Source of the DNA: Candidatus Effluviviaceae Genus I sp.
GTDB lineage: Bacteria; Joyebacterota; Joyebacteria; Joyebacterales; Joyebacteraceae
DNA: 63,974 bases
Direction of reading: 5' to 3'
Assembly (NCBI GenBank): GCA_016867725.1
Contig: VGIX01000007.1
Coordinates: forward strand, 1-63,974
The notes under the pieces are model-generated. The model did not search any database and was not told the DNA's origin. It saw only the letters and a list, made by a program, of their open reading frames with translations. Each line of letters opens with the position of its first letter. Position 1 is the first letter of the stretch. Below, one piece after another: positions 42,767 through 51,452 of the stretch. Both the position numbers and the translations under genes were made by a program.

Positions 42767-44122
42767 ATGACGACGAAGAAGCAGCGGGAGGGCGGCCTCG
42801 CCGCACGGGCCCTCTCGAGCCAGACCGGCGTCGCGCTGGTCACGGTGATGGCCATCGTGTCGGCCGTCCTGCTGCTCGGCGTGGCGCTCTTCACGCTCGG
42901 CGTCGGTGAGGGCGACCTGGTGCAGAACGCCGTAGACACGGCTCGGGCGTTCTACCTCGCCGAGTCGGGGCTCGTGCATGGGAGGTCGGTGCTTGAGGGG
43001 CTTGCGTCGCAGAGTCCCGCGACGTACCCGACGGACTTCACGCTCAACCCCGTCACGGTCGGCGGCGGAACCTACACCGTCGGCGTCACGCGCCGGTCCG
43101 CGTTCAACCCGTGGGTGCACGAGTACGCGGTCGAGTCCACGGGCAGCGTCGGCGGCGCGACGGCGACGGTCCGCGGCATCATCAGGAACGAGACCTTCGC
43201 CCAGTACCTGTTCTACGCGCACCACTCCGACGACGTGTGGTTCGCCACCGGCGACACGCTCGACGGGCGCGTGCACGTCAACGGCCACCTGAAGGTGAGC
43301 GGGAGCCCCTGGTTCGGCATGAAGGTGACCTCGTCGAGGGACAACATGATCGTCTACCAGGGCAGCACGCCCACGTTCATGGGCGGCTATGAGCTGGGCG
43401 TCCCGGAGGTCCCGCTCCCCACGTCTGCGGCGTTCATGGCCGACCTGAGCAGCAAGGCGGCCGCCGGCGGGATCAACTGCGGGACCCTCAACGGGCCGAA
43501 CGCGAAGTACGAGGTGGAACTCGCGAGGAACGGCCAGCACGGGTACCTGAGCTACCGCGCGTACAGGAGGACCAGCGGCAACCGGTACTCCTGGACCTCC
43601 TGGACGTCGGTGAGCATCGCGAACACCAACGGCGTGGCGTGGTTCGGGAGCCCCGTGGACCTCAAGGGCACGCTCGACGGCCAGCTCACGCTCGGCTGCG
43701 CGGGGAACGTCACCATCACTGACGACGTGCGGTACCGGAACTCGACGCCGGGCAGCGGCCCGAATCAGGGGTGCGATGACCTCCTCGGGATCTGCTCGGC
43801 GAAGAACGTCATCGTACAGGACAACGCGGCCAACCGGAACAACTGCGAGATCCACGCGCACATCATGGCGCTCGACAGCTCGTTCACCGCCGAGAACTAC
43901 AACCGGGGGAGTCCGCGCGGCGACCTCATGGTCTACGGCGGGATCGCACAGAAGTCGTTCGGCGCCATCGGCACCTTCAGGCACAACGGCGGCGTCGTGT
44001 CCGGATACAACAAGCGCTACCACTTTGATCCCAGACTCGCGGGGCAGTCGCCGCCCGGCTATCCGGTGACGGGCGGGTACATTCTCGCGTCGTGGACGCG
44101 AGTGCAGGGTCAGCAGGGCTAG
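42767..44122 (+). CDS. PilX-like (DUF4900-type) pilus-assembly protein, copy 2
   Basis: This 451-residue tandem paralogue of the preceding gene keeps the same plan: TM block GVALVTVMAIVSAVLLLGVALF, VDTARAFYLAESGLVHGRSVLE, then NETFAQYLFYAHH, PWFGMKVTS, YQGSTPTFMGGYELGV, GCDDLLGICSAKNVIV and GSPRGDL. ATG 42767 follows two bases after the upstream stop. The pair likely arose by duplication and may form related minor pilins or an adhesin-like tip. Confidence 0.77.
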   Translation: MTTKKQREGGLAARALSSQTGVALVTVMAIVSAVLLLGVALFTLGVGEGDLVQNAVDTARAFYLAESGLVHGRSVLEGLASQSPATYPTDFTLNPVTVGGGTYTVGVTRRSAFNPWVHEYAVESTGSVGGATATVRGIIRNETFAQYLFYAHHSDDVWFATGDTLDGRVHVNGHLKVSGSPWFGMKVTSSRDNMIVYQGSTPTFMGGYELGVPEVPLPTSAAFMADLSSKAAAGGINCGTLNGPNAKYEVELARNGQHGYLSYRAYRRTSGNRYSWTSWTSVSIANTNGVAWFGSPVDLKGTLDGQLTLGCAGNVTITDDVRYRNSTPGSGPNQGCDDLLGICSAKNVIVQDNAANRNNCEIHAHIMALDSSFTAENYNRGSPRGDLMVYGGIAQKSFGAIGTFRHNGGVVSGYNKRYHFDPRLAGQSPPGYPVTGGYILASWTRVQGQQG

Positions 44123-44178
44123 CGAAGGGAAGGACCGTGGCCGGTCGGGTGTCGGGAACCGCACAGGAGGGCGGGCGC

Positions 44179-45906
44179 GTGCCGGAGAACAGGCTGTCCT
44201 ACGCCGGCAGGCGCTTCGGCACGCTCCTCGTCGAGTCGGGCATCGTCGACGAGGCGGGGCTCGCGAAGGCGCTCGAGCGTCAGCGCACGACCGGTGAGCG
44301 GCTGGGCGAGGCGCTCGTGGGTCTCGGGCTCGCGACCGAGCCCGAGATCGTCCGCGCGCTCTCCGAGCAGCTGGACATCCCCACGTTCAATCTCGCCCGC
44401 GTGACCGCCGTCGAGCCCGAGGTCATCCTCACGATCCCCGAGCACATGGCGCGTCATCACGTCGCGCTCGCCGTCGAGCTCGACGGGGGCGTTCTCACGG
44501 TCGCGATGGCGAACCCGCTCGACCTCGTCGCCATCGACGACATCCGCGTGGCCACCGGGAAGACCATCAAGCCCGAGGTGGGCTCCCGCAGCGAGATCGA
44601 AGAGGCCATCGCGACGGCGTACCGGAGCGCCACGGCCGGCCGGCACATGGAGGAGGTCATCGCCGGGGCGAAGCTCCAGCTCGAGACCGAGTCCGCGACG
44701 AGCGCGGGGGAGATGAACGAGGAGGAACTCCGGAACCGCGCCGAGGACGCGCCGATCGTCCGTCTCGTGAACCTCGTCCTGAGCCAGGCGCTCGCGGAGC
44801 GGGCGACCGACATTCACATCGAGCCGCTGCCCGACAGGACCGTGGTCCGCTACCGCGTGGACGGCATGCTGTATGACTCGGCCACGCCGCCCAAGGACTT
44901 CCACGAGGCCATCGTGGTGCGCATCAAGATCCTCTCGGACATGGACGTCTCCGAGCGGCGCGTGCCCCTCGACGGGCGCTTCACGCTCTCGTTCGACGGC
45001 CGCGCCGTGGACGTGCGCGTCTCCACGCTGCCCACCGTGTACGGCGAGAAGGTCGCGATGCGCCTTCTCGACAAGTCGGGCGGGACGGTGCGGCTCGAGG
45101 ACCTCGGGTTCGAGCCCGAGATGCTCGAGACGTACTTGAGGGGCATCCGAAGGCCCTACGGGATGGTGCTCGTGAGCGGCCCGACCGGGTCGGGCAAGAC
45201 GAGCACGCTCTACTCCGGGATGAAGGAGCTCGACCGCGTCGGCAAGAACATCACGACGCTCGAGGACCCGGTCGAGTACCACCTCGAGCGCATCAACCAG
45301 GTGACCATCAACCGGAAGGCCGGACTCACGTTCGGGACGGGCCTGCGGTCACTGCTCCGGCAGGACCCGGACGTCATCATGATCGGCGAGATCCGGGATC
45401 TCGAGACCGCCGAGCTCGCCGTCCGCTCGGCGCTCACCGGCCACCTCGTGCTCAGCACGGTGCACGCCAACGACGCGCCGGCGACGGCAACGAGGCTCGT
45501 GGACATCGGCATCGAGCCGTACCTCGTGGCGAGCGCCGTTCATCTCGTGATGGCGCAGCGCCTTGTCAGGAAGATCTGCCCGGACTGCGCGACGAAGTAC
45601 GAGCCCGACCCCTCGGTTGTGCGCGCGCTCGGCGAGGCGGACCTTCGGGGGACGACGTTCCTGCAGGGCGCCGGCTGCAAGCAGTGCCGCGGGCGCGGCT
45701 TTCGGGGCCGCACGGCCGTGTTCGAGCTGCTCGACCTGTCGCCCGAGCTGGGCGACATGGTCATCGCGCGCGCGTCCGCGGACGCGGTCCGAAGGCGCGC
45801 CGTCGAGCTCGGGTTCGTCACGCTCCGGCAGAACGCGATCACGAAGGTGAAACAGGGCATCACGACCGTGGAAGAGGCCCTGAGCGTTTGCACCGAGCTC
45901 ATCTGA
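44179..45906 (+). CDS. pilB: Type IV pilus assembly ATPase PilB/GspE
   Basis: The 575-residue hexameric motor has an N-terminal GspE N-type domain (FGTLLVESGIVDEAGLAKALERQ), Walker A GPTGSGKTS (334-342), Asp box ITTLEDPVEY, Walker B DVIMIGEIRD with E404, His box TGHLVLSTVHAND, and a tetracysteine zinc site (ICPDC...GCKQC). GTG 44179 is preferred because AGGAGG sits 8 bases upstream and it gives family length. The two earlier GTGs lack a well-spaced site. No separate PilT retraction ATPase is in the window. Confidence 0.92.
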   Translation: MPENRLSYAGRRFGTLLVESGIVDEAGLAKALERQRTTGERLGEALVGLGLATEPEIVRALSEQLDIPTFNLARVTAVEPEVILTIPEHMARHHVALAVELDGGVLTVAMANPLDLVAIDDIRVATGKTIKPEVGSRSEIEEAIATAYRSATAGRHMEEVIAGAKLQLETESATSAGEMNEEELRNRAEDAPIVRLVNLVLSQALAERATDIHIEPLPDRTVVRYRVDGMLYDSATPPKDFHEAIVVRIKILSDMDVSERRVPLDGRFTLSFDGRAVDVRVSTLPTVYGEKVAMRLLDKSGGTVRLEDLGFEPEMLETYLRGIRRPYGMVLVSGPTGSGKTSTLYSGMKELDRVGKNITTLEDPVEYHLERINQVTINRKAGLTFGTGLRSLLRQDPDVIMIGEIRDLETAELAVRSALTGHLVLSTVHANDAPATATRLVDIGIEPYLVASAVHLVMAQRLVRKICPDCATKYEPDPSVVRALGEADLRGTTFLQGAGCKQCRGRGFRGRTAVFELLDLSPELGDMVIARASADAVRRRAVELGFVTLRQNAITKVKQGITTVEEALSVCTELI

Positions 45907-45930
45907 GCCATCCCTGGGTGAGGTGACCAC

Positions 45931-47160
45931 GTGGCACGATTCGAGTACGAAGCCAAGAGCACGCACGGCGCGAGGACCGCGAACGTCGTCTACGCGGAGT
46001 CGGCCGAGGCCGCCGTCGACGTGCTCCACCGCGACGGATACGTCGTGCTGTCGATCCGCGAGGCGAAGGAAGGCATCAAGGAGCGGCTCTCCGGAAGCCG
46101 CGTGCTCTTCGGGATGCCGGTCTCGACGGGCGTCGTCGCGCTCTTCACCAAGCAGCTCGCGGCCATGTTCAACGCCGGGCTCCCGGTCATCCGCGCCCTG
46201 TACGGCCTGGCGAGGGAGGAGCGGAACCGCGCTTTCTCGGACGCGCTGGTGCGCGTCGCCACCGACATCGAAAGCGGAGAGACGCTCTCCAACGCGATGG
46301 CGAAGCACGGGAGCGTGTTCTCGAAGGTGTACGTGAGCATGGTGCGCTCGGGCGAGCGCAGCGGAACGCTCGGCGTCATCCTCGGGCACCTCGTGAAGTA
46401 CATGAACCGGACCGAGGCGATCAAGCGGAAGGTCAAGGCGGCGATGACCTACCCGATGTTCGTGGTCGGGTTCGCCGTCCTCGCGACGATCGTTCTCATG
46501 CTGCGCATCGTGCCGCTCATGGCGAACATCTACGACTCGCTGGGCGCCAACCTCCCCGGTCCGACCAAGATGGTGATCGCCGTGAGCCACGCGCTCGGCC
46601 GGCACTTCTGGCTGCTGCCCGTCCTGCTCCTTGCGCTCCTCATCGCGCACCGGGCGCTGCGGCGGACTCCGGCCGGCCGGCTCTCGCTCGACTCGTTCAA
46701 GCTGAGGATGCCCATCTTCGGGGCGATCATCCAGAAGGTCGTCATCGCGAAGTACCTGCGGACGCTGGGCGTGCTCGTCGAGAGCGGCCTGCCCATCATC
46801 GACGCGCTCGAGCTCGCGGGGGAGACCGCGGGCAACGAGGTCGTGGAGCGCGCGTCGCAGGACATCGCGCGGCACGTGTCGCGCGGCGCCGGGCTCTCGC
46901 TCGGGTTCCGCGCCGCGGGCATCTTCCCAGAGATCGTCGTTCAGATGATCACGACGGGCGAGGAGACGGGCCGTCTGGGCGAGATGCTCACGACGGTGTC
47001 GGACCACTACGACGACCAGGTCGAGGCGTCGGTCGAAGGCCTCGCCTCGCTCATCGAGCCGCTTCTCATCGTGATGGTCGGCGGGCTCATCGCGCTCATG
47101 CTGGTGGCGATGTTCCTGCCGGTGTTCCACCTGGGCGGGGCGATCCGCCAGTCGATGTGA
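45931..47160 (+). CDS. pilC: Type IV pilus/type II secretion inner-membrane platform protein PilC/GspF
   Basis: The 409-residue protein has two copies of the T2SSF domain, each with a long cytoplasmic helical bundle (FTKQLAAMFNAGLPVIRAL; KYLRTLGVLVESGLPIIDAL) and three membrane helices in all, ending LIALMLVAMFLPVFHL. The conserved YPMFV and EETGRL blocks are present. GTG 45931 begins the usual FEYEAKS N-terminus. It lies between the motor and the major pilin. Confidence 0.92.
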   Translation: MARFEYEAKSTHGARTANVVYAESAEAAVDVLHRDGYVVLSIREAKEGIKERLSGSRVLFGMPVSTGVVALFTKQLAAMFNAGLPVIRALYGLAREERNRAFSDALVRVATDIESGETLSNAMAKHGSVFSKVYVSMVRSGERSGTLGVILGHLVKYMNRTEAIKRKVKAAMTYPMFVVGFAVLATIVLMLRIVPLMANIYDSLGANLPGPTKMVIAVSHALGRHFWLLPVLLLALLIAHRALRRTPAGRLSLDSFKLRMPIFGAIIQKVVIAKYLRTLGVLVESGLPIIDALELAGETAGNEVVERASQDIARHVSRGAGLSLGFRAAGIFPEIVVQMITTGEETGRLGEMLTTVSDHYDDQVEASVEGLASLIEPLLIVMVGGLIALMLVAMFLPVFHLGGAIRQSM

Positions 47161-47237
47161 TGTGCGCCCGGCACAGGGGACCGGGCGGGATGCGAGTGGC
47201 TGTGAGGACCGTCGGTTGAGGCATGCATCGGAGCCTG

Positions 47238-47248
47238 AAAGGAGGTGA
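47238..47248 (+). promoter_or_regulatory. Perfect Shine-Dalgarno of the major pilin
   Basis: AAAGGAGGTGA is an exact, extended complement to the 16S rRNA 3' end, 4 bases before the pilin ATG. It is the strongest ribosome site in the window and fits high expression of the major subunit. Confidence 0.8.
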
Positions 47249-47252
47249 ACAA

Positions 47253-47672
47253 ATGAGGCTTCTCAGAAACCGCAAGGGTTTCACGCTGATCGAGCTCATG
47301 GTCGTCGTGATCATCGTCCTCGTGCTCGCCGGCATCGCTGTGCCTGTGTACATGCACTACATCCAGGAGAGCAGGAAGAGCGAGGCGTACGCGGTGATCG
47401 ACGCGACCGTGGCGGGCGCGCTCACGTACTTCCAGCGCAACAACACGTACGTGGGCGGCACGACCACGAACTTCATGGTGGCCGACGACATGGCGAACGC
47501 GCGGTACTTCACGTACGCGCTGTCGGGCCAGGCGGCGACCGGGTTCGTCGTGACCGCGTCGGTGACAGGTGGCTGGGGCCCCGCCACGGGCCGGATCATC
47601 TGGACGCACGCGGGCGCGAACGCCGCGAACGGCAACGCAGGATCGGGCTCGTTCTCGGAGACCGGTTGGTAG
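47253..47672 (+). CDS. pilA: Major type IV pilin or pseudopilin
   Basis: The 139-residue prepilin has the leader MRLLRNRKG cleaved before FTLIELMVVVIIVLVLAGIAVPVYMHYIQESRKSEA, with Glu at mature position 5 and N-terminal Phe. The C-terminal domain is short, Gly/Ala/Asn-rich (AGANAANGNAGSGSF) and has no Cys pair, unlike Pseudomonas pilin. A type II pseudopilin cannot be excluded. A strong ribosome site precedes it and a UUCG stem-loop follows, consistent with extra expression compared with minor pilins. Confidence 0.9.
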   Translation: MRLLRNRKGFTLIELMVVVIIVLVLAGIAVPVYMHYIQESRKSEAYAVIDATVAGALTYFQRNNTYVGGTTTNFMVADDMANARYFTYALSGQAATGFVVTASVTGGWGPATGRIIWTHAGANAANGNAGSGSFSETGW

Positions 47673-47679
47673 GCTTGTG

Positions 47680-47707
47680 GGGGCCGGGGCCTTCGGGCCC
47701 CGGCCCC
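47680..47707 (+). terminator. UUCG-capped 12-base-pair stem-loop after the pilin gene
   Basis: GGGGCCGGGGCC (47680-47691) and GGCCCCGGCCCC (47696-47707) close a TTCG tetraloop (47692-47695) with no mismatch. There is no T run, so it may act as a partial terminator, an RNase barrier or both. It lies between pilA and the minor pilins. Confidence 0.75.
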
Positions 47708-47748
47708 GTCAGCCGCCCCGCGCTGCGGGGCGCAGCGAGAGGGACTCG

Positions 47749-48204
47749 ATGAGGATCCAGAGGGAAGCCGGCATGAGCCTGATTGAGGTCATGGTCGCCG
47801 TGATCGTGTTCTCAATAGCCATCGTCTTCGTCTACCAGATGTTCTGGAGCGGAGGCTCGCGCGTGTACCAGGAAGGCGAGCGACGGGTGGCTCTCAAGAT
47901 GGCGGAGCGCAAGATCGAGGAGCTCAAGTACGCCGGCTACGCCTCCACGGGGTCCGACGCCGACTGGACGAGCGTGCACATGGGCGTGGGCTCGCACCCG
48001 ACGAACCCCGCGGTCGTCCTGGACGACATGGGCACGGTGACCACGGTGGACGATCTCACCGGCTCGATGCAGTGGGCCGTGCGCGAGACCACCTGGGCGT
48101 CCATGGGCGTGACGGTGCGGGCGAAGATCGTGAACCTCAGGCTGGCGTGGCCGCAGGGTGCGCCCCGCGACCGGGTCCGGCTCGTCACGCTGGTGGGGGA
48201 GTGA
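47749..48204 (+). CDS. Minor prepilin (PilV/GspI-like)
   Basis: The 151-residue prepilin has MRIQREAG before MSLIEVMVAVIVFSIAIVFVYQMFWSGG, with Glu at mature position 5. Length and MSLIEVMVA pattern suggest PilV or GspI, which share this motif. It follows the stem-loop and is 4 bases before the next prepilin. Confidence 0.8.
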   Translation: MRIQREAGMSLIEVMVAVIVFSIAIVFVYQMFWSGGSRVYQEGERRVALKMAERKIEELKYAGYASTGSDADWTSVHMGVGSHPTNPAVVLDDMGTVTTVDDLTGSMQWAVRETTWASMGVTVRAKIVNLRLAWPQGAPRDRVRLVTLVGE

Positions 48205-48208
48205 ACCG

Positions 48209-48724
48209 ATGAACCTGCGCCGCTCATTCCGCGCGCCCGGCGGTCGGCGGGAGGCCGGCCTCACGCTGGTCGAGCTCACGATCGCCGGCGTCGCCTCGTC
48301 GGTCGTGGCGCTCGCGGTCATCGCGATGTACCTGTCCTCCATGCAGGCGTGGGGCACGGCGGGCTCGCGGCTGGCCCTCCAGCGCGGCGCCGACCACGCG
48401 GTCGAGCGCATCCTGGGCGACATCAGGAGAGGCAGCCGCGTCGTGATCGGCGGAGGCGGAAGCTCCATGTCCGTCTACCGCGTGACGGCTGCCGGGGACA
48501 GCCTCATGGTCTCGTACTCGCTCGTGAACGGCGAGCTCAGGAACTCCGCTGGCGTCGTGCTCGTGGACAAGGTGACGGCGCTGCAGTTCTCGTCCGGAAA
48601 CGGCGTGAAGGTCGGCATCGTGCTCGACCTCTACGACAACAGAGGAACGACCGGCGTGACCGGTGACGACATGAGCATCCGCGTCACCTCGACCGCCGTC
48701 TGTCGGAACCAGTCCCTGTATTGA
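48209..48724 (+). CDS. Minor prepilin (PilW/GspJ-like)
   Basis: The 171-residue prepilin has a basic leader ending REAG before LTLVELTIAGVASSVVALAVIAMYLSSMQAW, with Glu at mature position 5. The later ADHAVERILGDIRRGSRVVIGGGG resembles PilW/GspJ. It likely joins the pilus tip complex with the PilX-like and PilV-like proteins. Confidence 0.78.
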   Translation: MNLRRSFRAPGGRREAGLTLVELTIAGVASSVVALAVIAMYLSSMQAWGTAGSRLALQRGADHAVERILGDIRRGSRVVIGGGGSSMSVYRVTAAGDSLMVSYSLVNGELRNSAGVVLVDKVTALQFSSGNGVKVGIVLDLYDNRGTTGVTGDDMSIRVTSTAVCRNQSLY

Positions 48725-48740
48725 GCTGAAGGAGGGGGCC

Positions 48741-49700
48741 GTGTTCGGTGGGTTGGGCAATGCCGTCGTGGGGCTGGACGTCGGCTCGACGAGCGTGAAG
48801 GCCGTCCGCCTGTCTCACGGGCGCGGAGGGACCAGACTGCTCGGGGCCGCGGTCGAGGAGATCAAGCCGGCCGGCACGTCGGGCAACGGCGCCGCGGCCG
48901 CGAAGCTCGCTGCCGTGAAGGCGGCCCTCGCCGGGTGTGGTTTGGAGCACCCTGAGGGCGTTCCCGTCGTGACCGCCGTGAGCGGTCCCGGCGTGAGCAT
49001 CAAGCACGTGAGCTTTCCCTCGATGCCCAAGCAGGAGCTCGCGGAGTCCATCAGGTGGGAGGCCCGGCGGCACGTGCCGTTCGGCGCCGCGGAGTTCATC
49101 CTGGACTTCCAGGTGCTCGACGGGGCGTCGAAGGCCGGCGACGACGAAGCGCAGATGAGGGTGCTGCTGACGGCGGTGGAGCGCACGCTCGTCGACGAAC
49201 ACGTCGCGTTCCTCTCGTCGGTCGGGCTCGAAGTGGACACCGTGGACCTCGTGCCGCTCGCCATCCTCAACGAGGCCGACGAGGAGGGGCTCCTTGGCGA
49301 GCAGGCCGTCGCCGTCGGCGACCTCGGGGAGACCGCTCTCAACCTCGGTATCTACAAGCGCGGGGGGCTCCTCTTCGCGAGGACGGTCCCGCTGATCGCC
49401 GGCTCGGGCGGCAAGGCACCGGCCAAGCCGTGGCTCGAGACGGCGGTCCAGGAGGCGCGCCGCTCGCTCACGTTCTATCACAACGAGTCCGGGCGCGAGA
49501 CCATCGGCAGGATCTACCTCTCCGGCGGCCGCTCGCTCTGCAAGGACGTCGCCGGGGCGTTTCAGCAGGCGACCGGCATCGAGACCGCTCTCCTGGACCC
49601 GCTGGCCAAGCTCGCCTCCGCGGGTCAGGACGTCGCACCGCTGCGGCCGCAGGGCGCGAGGTTCGCCCTCGCCGCGGGTCTTGCCAGGAGGAGGTCGTAG
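48741..49700 (+). CDS. pilM: Pilus assembly protein PilM (actin-like)
   Basis: The 319-residue protein has an actin/FtsA-type nucleotide fold starting VVGLDVGSTSVKAVRL, with SFPSMPKQELAESIRWEARRHVPF (PilM signature) and VGDLGETALNLGIY. It binds the cytoplasmic tail of PilN, linking the motor platform to the periplasmic alignment complex. GTG 48741 begins the MFGG-type N-terminus. It is the first of pilM-N-O-P-Q. Confidence 0.9.
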   Translation: MFGGLGNAVVGLDVGSTSVKAVRLSHGRGGTRLLGAAVEEIKPAGTSGNGAAAAKLAAVKAALAGCGLEHPEGVPVVTAVSGPGVSIKHVSFPSMPKQELAESIRWEARRHVPFGAAEFILDFQVLDGASKAGDDEAQMRVLLTAVERTLVDEHVAFLSSVGLEVDTVDLVPLAILNEADEEGLLGEQAVAVGDLGETALNLGIYKRGGLLFARTVPLIAGSGGKAPAKPWLETAVQEARRSLTFYHNESGRETIGRIYLSGGRSLCKDVAGAFQQATGIETALLDPLAKLASAGQDVAPLRPQGARFALAAGLARRRS

Positions 49701-49702
49701 CC

Positions 49703-50419
49703 GTGCTGTTCAGGATCAACATGTACCCGGCCGGCAGGGAGCGGAGGGCGGAAGCCGAGCGCAGGGTGAGGCGGTTCGCCGGCCTGGCCGTCGTGATCGC
49801 GACGAACGCGGCCCTGGTCGTGCTGTTCCTTGTCTCGCTGCGGCTGTCCAACCAGGCGGCCGCGGTCGGCGAGACGCGGCTGCGCGCCTCCGAGAACGCG
49901 ATCACGGCGATCCTCAGCGAGCAGGGCGGCGCGATGACGCGCGAGGACCTCGAGCTCGTCAGGATGCGCGCGGCGCAGGTGCGGTGGAGCCGCGTGCTTC
50001 AGTCCATCTCGGAGGCCACGCCGAGCGAGATCACGCTGTCGCGGATCAAGCTCGCCGAGGGCGCCACGCCGGGATCGCAGATGAGGACGCCCGGGCTCCG
50101 GCTCACGGGCAGACTCAAGGCGGCAAGCGAGCAGGCCGGCCTCACGGCGCTCATGAGGTTCCTCGGCTCGCTCAGGGACGACGAGTACTTCGGGCGCCAC
50201 TTCCACGATCCGAAGCTCATCGACTCCACGTGGCTGCGGGACGAGGCGGGCAACGTGCTGGAGTTCGACGTCTTCTGTCCGGCGGAGGGCGCCCTGCAGC
50301 TCTCCGAAGGCGCGGGGGCGGCCGAGCCTACGGGGCCCCACCCGGACGAGGTGCAGAGGGTCGGGCCGGGCGACGTCGGGGCCGGCGGAACGGGAGGAGC
50401 CCATGAAGGCTCGCTTTAG
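49703..50419 (+). CDS. pilN: Pilus alignment protein PilN
   Basis: The 238-residue protein begins VLFRINMYPAGRERRAEAERR, a PilM-binding motif (INLyP) here as INMYP, then one membrane helix (about 26-48), a coiled region and a ferredoxin-like domain (SEATPSEITLSRIKL...LTGRLKA). The Gly/Pro/Glu-rich tail of about 40 residues is unusual. GTG 49703 follows AGGAGGAGG. The 3' end overlaps pilO by 17 bases. Confidence 0.85.
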   Translation: MLFRINMYPAGRERRAEAERRVRRFAGLAVVIATNAALVVLFLVSLRLSNQAAAVGETRLRASENAITAILSEQGGAMTREDLELVRMRAAQVRWSRVLQSISEATPSEITLSRIKLAEGATPGSQMRTPGLRLTGRLKAASEQAGLTALMRFLGSLRDDEYFGRHFHDPKLIDSTWLRDEAGNVLEFDVFCPAEGALQLSEGAGAAEPTGPHPDEVQRVGPGDVGAGGTGGAHEGSL

Positions 50420-50906
50420 ACCCGAGATCGTCGTCGCGCTGGCCGTGATGCTGACGCTCATCGTGGCGGACGCGAAGGTGGCACGGCCGCGCCGCGTCGC
50501 CGCCGCGGAGGCACGCCAGCGCGTCGAGCAGTACGAGCAGGAGCTGCGCTACCTCGCGAGCCACTCTCACGAACTCGCGAAGGTCGGGCAGTTCCTGCCC
50601 CAGCCGCTCGACGAGAACGCGAGGGGCGACGAGCGGTTCCTGTCCGGCGTGAGCGCCGAGGCGAAGCGGCTCAACCTCGCCTTCACGAAGGTGGAGCCCG
50701 CCGGCGAGCAGCCCTTCGGAAACTACGTGATGCGTCGCTACAAGCTGCAGTTCGAGGGAAACTACCAGGGGTTCGCGTCGCTTCTGCGAGCTCTGGAGAC
50801 CACACCGGACATCGTGACGGTCGTCGGGCTCGAGTGCGTCTCGCGGGAGGCCATCGGCGCCTCGCGTCATCGTGCCACGCTTGAGGTATCCGTCATCGGG
50901 CGCTAG
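50403..50906 (+). CDS. pilO: Pilus alignment protein PilO
   Basis: The 167-residue protein has one N-terminal membrane helix (IVVALAVMLTLIVADA), a coiled-coil (RQRVEQYEQELRYLASHSHELA) and a small C-terminal domain with NYQGFASLLRALETTP, a PilO landmark. It forms a heterodimer with PilN. ATG 50403 lies inside pilN, suggesting translational coupling. Confidence 0.85.
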   Translation: MKARFRPEIVVALAVMLTLIVADAKVARPRRVAAAEARQRVEQYEQELRYLASHSHELAKVGQFLPQPLDENARGDERFLSGVSAEAKRLNLAFTKVEPAGEQPFGNYVMRRYKLQFEGNYQGFASLLRALETTPDIVTVVGLECVSREAIGASRHRATLEVSVIGR

Positions 50907-50930
50907 TTCGGCCCGCACGAGGGGAATGAC

Positions 50931-51437
50931 ATGAAGGACAGAACGAGGCTCTTCATCGCGGTCATCGTCGCTGCGATCGCCGTCTCCGCCTACGTCGGCG
51001 GGAAGGCCATCGTGGGCGCGTCCGCGTCGCTTCGCGGGCCCGACGGGGAACGCGCCGTCGCTCCCGGCGAGATCGAGAGCACGGGGAACCAGGCCGCGGA
51101 GCTTCTCGCCGGCATCGGCGGCGCCGAAGGCGGCCGGACGGCGGTCGACATCAAGCGCGACCCGCTGTCGCCGTACACCGGCCCGCCGCCCAAGGCCGCG
51201 GCTGGGACTCCGGCGCCCAGCAGGGCCGAGGCGAAGCAGGCACTGCCGGCGTACACGGTGACGGCGCTGTTCCTTGACGACAACCCGACCGCCATCCTGA
51301 GCGCGGGCGGGAACCGGACGATCGTCCACGTCGGCGACACGGTGGACGGCGTCCGCGTCACGGCGATCAACGACAGCGGAGTCACGGTCGAGGGTGCCGG
51401 CGGCACCCGGACCTATCCCTATCGCGCAACCCGATAG
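50931..51437 (+). CDS. pilP: PilP/GspC-like periplasmic connector
   Basis: The 168-residue protein has an N-terminal membrane helix, a flexible Pro/Ala linker and a small beta domain (YTVTALFLDDNPTAILSAG...VHVGDTVDGVRVTAINDSGVTVEG), the homology region of PilP/GspC that docks on the secretin. It has no lipobox Cys, unlike many PilP proteins, so GspC is the closer comparison. It lies between pilO and the secretin. Confidence 0.75.
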   Translation: MKDRTRLFIAVIVAAIAVSAYVGGKAIVGASASLRGPDGERAVAPGEIESTGNQAAELLAGIGGAEGGRTAVDIKRDPLSPYTGPPPKAAAGTPAPSRAEAKQALPAYTVTALFLDDNPTAILSAGGNRTIVHVGDTVDGVRVTAINDSGVTVEGAGGTRTYPYRATR

Positions 51438-51452
51438 CGAGGAGGAAGCAAC

